From an uncultured Collinsella sp. (GTDB lineage: Bacteria > Actinomycetota > Coriobacteriia > Coriobacteriales > Coriobacteriaceae): 8,583 nucleotides of DNA. The notes under the pieces were generated by a model that saw only the letters and a program-made list of their open reading frames with translations, was not told the origin of the DNA and did not search any database. Shown piece after piece: positions 1 to 4,897 of the stretch (positions are counted from its first letter, which is position 1; the number at the start of each line of letters is the position of its first letter). The position numbers were made by a program, and so were the translations under genes. The stretch lies in contig CALKBB010000342.1 of assembly GCA_937989795.1 (NCBI GenBank), forward strand, positions 1 to 8,583, in the 5' to 3' direction.

Positions 1-701
1 CCGTGGACGCGCTGTCTGAAGAGGAGCGCGAGCGCATTCTGCTTCAGGCTCGCTCCTATAACGAGCAGCTGGCGGGCGAGGCCACCGAGCTCCCCGCCGA
101 CCAGATCGAGCCCTACGCCCAGCAGCTCATCTTTGACCGCGACCCCATGATGAGCTGGGTCGAGATCCCCTCCATCGACGTGAGCATGCCCATCTACCAC
201 GGCACGAGCGAGGAAGTCCTTATGGCGGGCGTCGGCCACCTGGAGGGCACGAGCCTGCCGGTGGGCGGCACCTCGACGCATTGCGTGCTTACCGCGCACT
301 CGGGCATGCGCAACCTGAGCATGTTCGACGACATTCATTCGCTGGAGCCCGGCGACCTGGTGCTGCTGCACACCATGAACAAGACGCTCGCCTACAAGAT
401 GGTGGACTCCGAGGTCGTGCTGCCCGAGGAGATGGAGTCGCTGGCCATCGAGCCCGGCGCCGACAAGGTGACGCTCGTCACCTGCACGCCCTACGGCGTG
501 AACGACCACCGCCTGCTGGTGCACTGCGTGCGCACCAAATACAGCAAGAAGGACGTCGACAGGCAAAAGTCGCTGGCCGGCCGCCACTGGGGCAAGCGCG
601 AGTTTGCCGTGCTCATCGTGGTCGTAGCCATTGTGCTGTTGCTGCTGGACATCGTGATCCACGCGGTCCGCAAGCGCCGCAAGGCCAAGGCCTCGGCATA
701 A
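1..701 (+). CDS. Class C (pilin-type) sortase, 5'-truncated by window edge
   Basis: A membrane-bound cysteine transpeptidase that would cut LPXTG-like sorting signals and join pilin subunits, or attach them to the cell wall, at the outer face of the membrane. Counting from the GTG at position 3, the catalytic residues are His99 (LTAHSG), Cys161 (TLVTCTPYG) and Arg170 (NDHRLLVHC). The stretch PIYHGTSEE and GHLEGTSLPVGG are typical class C sequences. A C-terminal membrane helix (about 201-220) followed by a basic tail (RKRRKAKA) also fits class C. The GTG at position 3 has no visible ribosome binding site and the usual N-terminal membrane anchor is missing, so the true start is probably upstream of the window. 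The usual DPF/DPW lid motif is not obvious; IEPY at 35-38 may take its place. Pilin genes are often found beside such sortases, but none can be seen here. The family call is firm; the substrate is unknown. Confidence 0.9.
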   Translation, partial: VDALSEEERERILLQARSYNEQLAGEATELPADQIEPYAQQLIFDRDPMMSWVEIPSIDVSMPIYHGTSEEVLMAGVGHLEGTSLPVGGTSTHCVLTAHSGMRNLSMFDDIHSLEPGDLVLLHTMNKTLAYKMVDSEVVLPEEMESLAIEPGADKVTLVTCTPYGVNDHRLLVHCVRTKYSKKDVDRQKSLAGRHWGKREFAVLIVVVAIVLLLLDIVIHAVRKRRKAKASA

Positions 702-718
702 GACATTCTTCAGAACCA

Positions 719-745
719 CCACAATGGGGACAGGCACCTTTGTGG
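719..745. repeat. Short GC-rich dyad fragment (ccacaa ... ttgtgg)
   Basis: A six-base inverted repeat (719-724 against 740-745) encloses the core ggggacaggcacc. Its ending (cacctttgtg) resembles, loosely, the accctttgtcac-type ending of the perfect palindrome at 4738-4764. It lies 18 bases after the sortase stop. It may be a degenerate copy of a dispersed intergenic repeat; this is inference from two loosely similar copies in one window. Confidence 0.35.
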
Positions 746-759
746 CGGCCGGGACTTCC

Positions 760-824
760 AAACCATCACAACATTCGATGAAAATCTCGATTTTGGCGAA
801 AAGCGTCGAATGTTGTGATGGTTT
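760..824. repeat. Large inverted repeat with perfect 19-bp arms
   Basis: The arms at 760-778 and 806-824 are perfect reverse complements (left arm begins aaaccatcacaacattcg). They are separated by 27 bases, which themselves contain a small dyad (aaaatc at 781-786, gatttt at 789-794). It sits between the sortase and the gat promoter. The arms are AT-richer than the neighbouring genes. The right arm ends in four T, so weak terminator activity for the sortase transcript is possible, but this is not a canonical GC-rich terminator. A small non-autonomous mobile repeat is an alternative. Confidence 0.7.
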
Positions 825-881
825 TCGTTGTGGGCGAGACGGTTTTCGCTATGGACGGTGCGGTTTCGCTGCAGAATCGCC
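820..881. repeat. Degenerate 21-base periodic repeat
   Basis: The words ggttttcg (820), ggttttcg (841) and ggtttcg (862) begin at exact 21-base spacing, and the first two 21-base units agree at 15 of 21 positions. A related word, gttttcgctgca, recurs at 915-926. The array starts within the right arm of the 760-824 inverted repeat. The 21-base period is a multiple of three and open reading frames cross it, but none has a convincing ribosome binding site or recognisable product. The rest of the gap up to the gat promoter shows nothing further. Confidence 0.4.
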
Positions 882-940
882 AGCCCGCCGCCTGCCAACC
901 GCCGCTCTCGTTACGTTTTCGCTGCATTTGGGTAAAGCAC

Positions 941-969
941 CTGCTCCAAGCGGCGTTGGCTTGTATACT
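941..969 (+). promoter_or_regulatory. Probable promoter of gatCAB
   Basis: TATACT at 964-969 matches the -10 consensus at five of six positions. At a 17-base spacing upstream, the -35 position holds ctgctc (941-946), a poor match. Transcription would start near 976 and leave a leader of about 30 bases before the gatC start. A five-base dyad (caagc 947-951, gcttg 959-963) fills much of the spacer. The -10 box is convincing and the -35 is not. Confidence 0.55.
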
Positions 970-990
970 AGAGCGGTTTATCTGTTATGC

Positions 991-998
991 GGAAGGGA
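991..998 (+). promoter_or_regulatory. Ribosome binding site deciding the gatC start
   Basis: The purine run ggaaggga lies six bases before the ATG at 1005. An in-frame ATG at 987 would place this run inside the coding region and has no such signal before it, so 1005 is preferred. Confidence 0.8.
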
Positions 999-1004
999 GC
1001 GCCT

Positions 1005-1316
1005 ATGGCACTCAGCGAGAAAGACGTGCGCGGCATCGCCGAGTACGCAAAGATCGCACTGACCGATGACGAGCTCACCCAGATGACGTCCTATATGAAC
1101 GACGCCGTCCAGATGCTCGAGCCCGTCCTGCAATATGACTTGCCCGACGTGGAGCCCACGTTCCATCCCATCGGAAGCCTGTCCAACGTGATGGGCGATG
1201 ACCTGCGCGAGCCCGAGCGCGACCTGCCGCTCGACGTCGCGCTCGAAAACGCCGGCAGCGCGCGTGACCGCTACTTCCGCGTGCCGTCCATTTTGGGAGA
1301 GGGGGAGAGCGAGTAA
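1005..1316 (+). CDS. gatC: Asp-tRNA(Asn)/Glu-tRNA(Gln) amidotransferase subunit C
   Basis: The small subunit of the GatCAB amidotransferase; in solved complexes GatC wraps around the GatA-GatB interface and stabilises it. The 103-residue product, starting at ATG 1005, has the usual GatC length and plan: an N-terminal helical part (LSEKDVRGIAEYAKIALTDD), a middle segment VEPTFHP at about 49-55, a variant of the family LRED motif (DDLREPE, 65-71), and a C-terminal DRYFRVPSIL (88-97) typical of the family. It is the first gene of gatC-gatA-gatB. Its TAA stop shares one base with the gatA ATG (TAATG), suggesting translational coupling. GatC is weakly conserved, so the position next to gatA strengthens the call. 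Confidence 0.93.
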   Translation: MALSEKDVRGIAEYAKIALTDDELTQMTSYMNDAVQMLEPVLQYDLPDVEPTFHPIGSLSNVMGDDLREPERDLPLDVALENAGSARDRYFRVPSILGEGESE

Positions 1317-2830
1317 TGGCGCAGAGCTTCGATTCCCTTACCGCCGCTCAGATCGCCGCGGGCGTTGCCGCCGGCGACTTTACTGCTACCGAGGTGGCCC
1401 AGGCCTCCCTCGCCGCCATCGAGGCGCGCGAGGGCGGGGTCCAGGCATTCCTGCAGGTGGCGCCCGAGCTTGCGCTCGAGGCCGCTACGCGCGTGGATGC
1501 CGACCGTGCCGCAGGCAAGCCGCTGCCCCCGCTCGCGGGCGTGCCGCTGGCCATCAAGGACAACATGAACCTTGTGGGCACGCGCACCACCTGCGCTTCC
1601 CGCATGCTCGCGGACTACCAGAGCGTCTACACCGCCACCTGCGTCCAGCGCATGCTCGACGCCGGCTGCCTGCCCATGGGCAAGGCCAACATGGACGAGT
1701 TTGCCTTTGGCAGCTCCACCGAGAGCTCTGCCTTCCACCGCACCAACAACCCTTGGGATACCGAGCGCGTGCCCGGTGGCTCTTCGGGCGGCTCCGCTGC
1801 CGCCGTCGCCGCGGGCGAAGTCGCGCTCTCGCTGGGCTCGGACACCGGCGGCTCCATTCGTCAGCCGGCGTCGCTGTGCGGCGTGGTGGGCTTTAAGCCC
1901 ACGTATGGCGCCGTGAGCCGTTACGGCGTGGTCGCCTTTGGCTCGTCGCTCGACCAGGTGGGCCCCTTTGGTCGCACGGTCGAGGATGTCGCGCTGGCCA
2001 TGAACGCGCTTACCGGCGCGGGCCACGATCCGTACGACTGCACCAGCCAGGATTGCGCCGTCGACTTTACCGAGCATCTCAACGACAGCATTGAGGGCAA
2101 GCGCGTGGGCATCATCCCCGCGTTTATGGAGGCCGAGGGCCTGACGCCCGAGGTCAAGGCCGCTGTTCAGCGCGCCGCCCAGGAGCTGCAGAACCAGGGT
2201 GCCGAGCTGGTCGAGGTCGACCTGCCGCACCTGGACGCCGCCATCGCCGCCTACTACGTCATCGGCCCGGCCGAGGCGTTCTCCAACCTGGCCCGCTTCG
2301 ACGGCATTCGCTACGGCTATCAGGAGGAGGGCTGCGCCAACCTGTCCGACCAGAGTTCGCTGTCGCGCGCCCACGGCTTTGGCGCCGAGGCCAAGCGCCG
2401 TCAGATGCTCGGCGCCTACCTGCTGAGCTCGGGCGTGTACGACAAGTACTACTACGCCGCGCAGAAGGCCCGCACGCTCATCACGCAGGACTACGACGCT
2501 GCGTATGCCAAGGTGGACACCATCCTCATGCCCGCCTCGCCGCGCACGGCCTTTAAGTTTGGCGAGATCAGCGACCCCACGCAGATGTATCTTTCGGACC
2601 TGTACACCATCTCGCTCAACATTTGCGGCAACGGTGGTATCTCGGTGCCGCTGGGTCTGGGCGAGGACAGCAAGCTGCCCGTTTCTGCCCAGCTGGTTGG
2701 TCCGGCCTTTAAGGACCGTCAGCTGCTCACGTTTGCCCGCGCCCTGGAGCGCGGCTTTGCCGATGCCGCCACGGGTGCGCCCGCGCTTTCCGTCGCGCCC
2801 GATTTTGCCGGGAAGGGAGGCGAGCTGTAA
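1316..2830 (+). CDS. gatA: Asp-tRNA(Asn)/Glu-tRNA(Gln) amidotransferase subunit A
   Basis: The glutaminase subunit of GatCAB. It releases ammonia from glutamine, which is channelled to GatB to amidate Glu-tRNA(Gln) or Asp-tRNA(Asn). The 504-residue protein belongs to the amidase signature family. The Ser-cisSer-Lys triad is visible as Lys81 (PLAIKDN), Ser156 in PGGSSGGSAAAVA and the nucleophile Ser180 in GSDTGGSIRQPAS; the 24-residue gap between the serines matches the family. Other typical sequences are GVVGFKPTYGAVSRYG, SLDQVGPFGR and the C-terminal NICGNGGISVPLG. Length is slightly above the usual 480-490 residues. A purine-rich site (gggggaga, from 1301) precedes the ATG, which overlaps the gatC stop by one base. 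No defect was seen. Confidence 0.98.
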   Translation: MAQSFDSLTAAQIAAGVAAGDFTATEVAQASLAAIEAREGGVQAFLQVAPELALEAATRVDADRAAGKPLPPLAGVPLAIKDNMNLVGTRTTCASRMLADYQSVYTATCVQRMLDAGCLPMGKANMDEFAFGSSTESSAFHRTNNPWDTERVPGGSSGGSAAAVAAGEVALSLGSDTGGSIRQPASLCGVVGFKPTYGAVSRYGVVAFGSSLDQVGPFGRTVEDVALAMNALTGAGHDPYDCTSQDCAVDFTEHLNDSIEGKRVGIIPAFMEAEGLTPEVKAAVQRAAQELQNQGAELVEVDLPHLDAAIAAYYVIGPAEAFSNLARFDGIRYGYQEEGCANLSDQSSLSRAHGFGAEAKRRQMLGAYLLSSGVYDKYYYAAQKARTLITQDYDAAYAKVDTILMPASPRTAFKFGEISDPTQMYLSDLYTISLNICGNGGISVPLGLGEDSKLPVSAQLVGPAFKDRQLLTFARALERGFADAATGAPALSVAPDFAGKGGEL

Positions 2831-4506
2831 TGAAGGAGCTTTCCGAGGTCCTGCAGGATTGGGAGGCCGTGATTGGCCTGGAGATCCATACCGAGCTCAC
2901 CGCACTCGATACCAAGATGTTCTGTAACTGCAAGCTCAGCCACGATGACGAGCCCAACGCCAACGTGTGCCCGGTGTGCCTGGGCCTGCCCGGCGCCCTG
3001 CCGGTGCCCAACAAGCGCGCCATCGAGAGCATCGTCAAGGCAGGTCTCGCCACCAATTGCGAGATTCAGCGCCACTCGATGTTCTACCGCAAGCACTACT
3101 TCTATCCCGATATGGCCAAGAACTTCCAGACCACGCAGGGTCCGGTCGCCTTTGCCATGTACGGTCACCTGGATCTGGATGTGACCGGTCGCGGTGCCGC
3201 CGAGCGCCCCGACTGCGCGTTTGGCGAGGCCGAGGCCCAGAGTCTGGCGAGCGCTTCGGCCAACGCCGAGGGCCTGTCTACGTCCATGACGTCGACCATG
3301 CGCGAGGGCAACCAGCGTGCCGGCCACCTGGCCAGCTACGACGCGTCCAGCCTGCAGATGCCCGAGCGTCGCGAGGACGGTTCCTACACGGTGCCCATCC
3401 GCATCCTGCGCATCCACATGGAGGAGGACGCTGCCAAGATGGTGCACGTGGGCGGTGCCGAGGGCCGCATTACCGCCGCGGCCGAGTCGCTCGTCGACTA
3501 CAACCGCTGCGGCACGCCGCTGATTGAGCTCGTCACCGAGCCCGATCTGCGCACGCCCGAGGAAGCGCGTCTGTTTATGGAAAAGCTCCGTCGCATCTTT
3601 GTGACGCTGGGCATTTCGGACTGCTCCATGGAGAAGGGTTCCATGCGCTGCGACGGCAACGTGTCGCTGCGCCGCCGCGGCGAGACCAAGCTGGGCACCA
3701 AGACCGAGCTCAAGAACCTCAACTCGTTTAAGAGCCTGCACGACGGCCTTGCCTACGAGATCTGCCGTCAGGCCGAGGTGCTCGAGGAGGGCGGAATCAT
3801 CTATCAGGAGACCCGCCACTGGGAGCCCAGCCGTAAGCGCACCGTGGTCATGCGTGTGAAGGAAACGGCCGACGACTATCGCCTGTTCCCCGATCCCGAC
3901 CTGGCGCCGTTCGATCTGGACGACGAATTTATCGACCGCTGCCGCGGTGAGATTCCTGAGCTGCCCGATGCCAAGCGAGCCCGTTTTGAGGCCGACTTTG
4001 GCATTAAGACGGCCGATGCCGAGCAGATTGCCGGCGACCCCGAGTTTGCCGAGTTCTTTGAGGCCGCCGCTGCCGGTATGGCCGGCAAGGAGGCCCAGAC
4101 GGTCGCAAACCTGCTGGTGAACGAGATGATCGCCTACCTTAAGGGCGCAGGCGTGTCGCTCGCCGAATCCGGCATTGCGCCGGCTCAGGTTGCGGCGCTT
4201 GCCAAGTTGCTCGCGACCGATGCCATCAGCTCCAACCAGGCGCACGAGGTCTTTGAGGCCATGGCCCAGACCGGCGACGACCCCAACAAGATCGTCGACG
4301 AGCGCGGTATGCGCCAGGTGAGCGATGCCGGCGCGCTGCAGCCGATCGTGGACGAGGTGCTGGCAAACTGTGCCGATCAGGCGCAGCAGTATCGTGACGG
4401 CAACCAGAAGGTCATCGGCTTTTTGGTGGGCCAGTGCATGAAGGCAAGCCGCGGCAAGGGTAACCCGAAGCTCTTCAACGAGTTGCTGAGAACGTCGCTC
4501 TCGTAG
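2830..4506 (+). CDS. gatB: Asp-tRNA(Asn)/Glu-tRNA(Gln) amidotransferase subunit B, with inserted segment
   Basis: The subunit that binds the mischarged tRNA, activates its Glu or Asp side chain with ATP and transfers ammonia received from GatA. Family sequences include AVIGLEIHTEL (13-23), a zinc-site cysteine set (FCNC 31-34 and CPVC 47-50), CLGLPGALPVPNK, YFYPDMAKNFQ, HMEEDAAK, CGTPLIELVTEPD, MRCDGNVSLR, GTKTELKNLNSF and RLFPDPDL. The helical tRNA-binding tail (GatB/YqeY type) fills about 405-556. The 558-residue length exceeds the usual ~475-480. Most of the excess is a segment of about 66 residues (roughly 121-186; bases 3190-3387) between GHLDLDVTG and TVPIRILRIHMEED, which are normally only a few residues apart. 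That segment is rich in Ser and Ala and stays in frame. The start overlaps the gatA stop by one base and is preceded by ggaagggagg at 2811-2820. Confidence 0.97.
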   Translation: MKELSEVLQDWEAVIGLEIHTELTALDTKMFCNCKLSHDDEPNANVCPVCLGLPGALPVPNKRAIESIVKAGLATNCEIQRHSMFYRKHYFYPDMAKNFQTTQGPVAFAMYGHLDLDVTGRGAAERPDCAFGEAEAQSLASASANAEGLSTSMTSTMREGNQRAGHLASYDASSLQMPERREDGSYTVPIRILRIHMEEDAAKMVHVGGAEGRITAAAESLVDYNRCGTPLIELVTEPDLRTPEEARLFMEKLRRIFVTLGISDCSMEKGSMRCDGNVSLRRRGETKLGTKTELKNLNSFKSLHDGLAYEICRQAEVLEEGGIIYQETRHWEPSRKRTVVMRVKETADDYRLFPDPDLAPFDLDDEFIDRCRGEIPELPDAKRARFEADFGIKTADAEQIAGDPEFAEFFEAAAAGMAGKEAQTVANLLVNEMIAYLKGAGVSLAESGIAPAQVAALAKLLATDAISSNQAHEVFEAMAQTGDDPNKIVDERGMRQVSDAGALQPIVDEVLANCADQAQQYRDGNQKVIGFLVGQCMKASRGKGNPKLFNELLRTSLS

Positions 4507-4512
4507 CTGCGA

Positions 4513-4655
4513 GGCCGGGGAAGCCCCGAGTCGCCGGGGTATTTCCTCCAAATTTCAAACAGTCCTATGCAAGACGAAGGCCACATTTAGTGGCCTTCTT
4601 TGCATGCGGAACTCATTTGGAGCAAACACCCCGGCGACTCGGGGCTTCCCCGGCC
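4513..4655. repeat. 143-base nested inverted-repeat element
   Basis: Perfect 28-base arms lie at 4513-4540 and 4628-4655 (the left arm begins ggccggggaagccccgag). Each arm can also fold on itself (cgggg-aag-ccccg). Inside are a second inverted repeat (ctccaaat 4546-4553 with atttggag 4615-4622) and a third (atgcaa 4567-4572 with ttgcat 4600-4605) enclosing a strong hairpin at 4576-4598. All are nested concentrically, so the single strand could fold into one long interrupted stem. It starts six bases after the gatB stop. Possible explanations are a pair of REP-like units in opposite orientation, a small non-autonomous mobile element that supplies a terminator, or a long terminator structure. 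Confidence 0.85.
4576..4601 (+). terminator. gatB: Inner hairpin terminator after gatB
   Basis: A perfect nine-base stem (gaaggccac 4576-4584, gtggccttc 4590-4598) with the loop attta is followed by ttt. The T run is short (and the flanks atgcaa/ttgcat extend the stem), so termination may be partial. It lies 70 bases after the gatB stop, inside the larger 143-base element, and probably ends the gatCAB transcript. Confidence 0.65.
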
Positions 4656-4701
4656 AGACGACTCGGCCGTTCGGGTCAGGTAGGCTGAATGGAATAGAGT
4701 G

Positions 4702-4731
4702 AATGGGCGCGCCGTTGGCGCGTCCATTTTT
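4702..4731 (+). terminator. Rho-independent terminator downstream of gatB
   Basis: A 12-base stem (aatgggcgcgcc 4702-4713, ggcgcgtccatt 4717-4728) with one G-T pair and the loop gtt runs into a T run (five T in all, 4727-4731, partly in the stem). This is the most canonical terminator in the window. It is a second stop for the gat transcript and insulates the ATPase gene from read-through. Confidence 0.8.
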
Positions 4732-4737
4732 GTGCGG

Positions 4738-4764
4738 GTGACAAAGGGACTGTCCCTTTGTCAC
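4738..4764. repeat. Perfect 27-base palindrome
   Basis: The arms gtgacaaagggac (4738-4750) and gtccctttgtcac (4752-4764) are perfect reverse complements around a single central T. No run of T follows, so it is not a standard terminator. Its right end also forms an alternative dyad with the following bases (tcacatt 4761-4767, aatgtga 4774-4780). It resembles dispersed REP-type intergenic palindromes; only a genome-wide count could show that. Confidence 0.75.
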
Positions 4765-4803
4765 ATTGCAATAAATGTGATGAAAGTGTGGCGAAATGAG
4801 CTT

Positions 4804-4878
4804 AAACTTCCGTAAATGTGATAAATGTCACGTTTTACCTAGGGTAAAATGTGGGAAATATCACGTTTACGGAAGTTT
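4804..4878. repeat. 75-base near-palindrome upstream of the ATPase gene
   Basis: The sequence is symmetrical around position 4841. Of 36 opposed positions, 30 are Watson-Crick pairs, three are G-T pairs and three are mismatches, with the loop tag at 4840-4842. Outer arms are 4804-4822 (aaacttccgtaaatgtgat) and 4860-4878; inner arms are 4829-4839 and 4843-4853. It ends seven bases before the ATPase ribosome binding site. If transcribed it would form a long hairpin in the leader; as DNA it could be an operator or a repeat end. The centre contains TAAAAT (4845-4850), a possible -10 box without a clear -35 partner. Confidence 0.85.
4814..4868. promoter_or_regulatory. Two Crp/Fnr-like boxes, same orientation, 33 bases apart
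   Basis: Within the near-palindrome, two 22-base boxes read aaatgtga-N6-tcacgttt (4814-4835) and aaatgtgg-N6-tcacgttt (4847-4868). Both fit the TGTGA-N6-TCACA plan of Crp/GlxR-family sites with one or two departures. Their starts are 33 bases apart, about three helical turns, so two dimers would lie on the same DNA face. A further taaatgtgat word is at 4772-4781. Operator function is inferred; the similarity could be a by-product of the larger palindrome. Confidence 0.4.
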
Positions 4879-4884
4879 CTTTGC

Positions 4885-4890
4885 GGGAGG
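4885..4890 (+). promoter_or_regulatory. Ribosome binding site deciding the ATPase start
   Basis: The sequence gggagg ends seven bases before the ATG at 4898. The in-frame ATG at 4796 has no comparable signal and would force translation through the palindrome, so 4898 is preferred. Confidence 0.8.
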
Positions 4891-4897
4891 TTCGGTC

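Noticed and set aside
820..926. The periodic ggttttcg words considered as a CRISPR array
   Set aside because: The units are about 21 bases including spacer, imperfect, and number only three or four, with no cas genes nearby.
724..1069. Reading frames of 112 and 84 residues between the sortase and gatC
   Set aside because: They cross an inverted repeat, lack a ribosome binding site and a recognisable product, and overlap the gatC start and promoter.
1271..2374. A 367-residue reading frame on the - strand opposite gatA
   Set aside because: It is antisense to a gene with intact catalytic motifs, has no recognisable domain, and is expected from the GC-rich codon pattern.
2719..4551. A 610-residue reading frame on the - strand opposite gatB
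   Set aside because: It spans the gatB gene in antisense, is low-complexity (Leu/Gly/His/Ala-rich) and shows no domain; a GC-skew artefact.
4738..4764. Palindrome considered as a terminator of the gat operon
   Set aside because: No T run follows it on either strand, and a canonical terminator already lies just upstream at 4702-4731.
4796..4897. An N-terminal extension of the ATPase with a Cys-rich stretch (KCDKCHVLPRVKCGKYH)
   Set aside because: It resembles a zinc-ribbon but is encoded by the 75-base palindrome, and the ATG at 4796 lacks a ribosome binding site, whereas 4898 has a good one.
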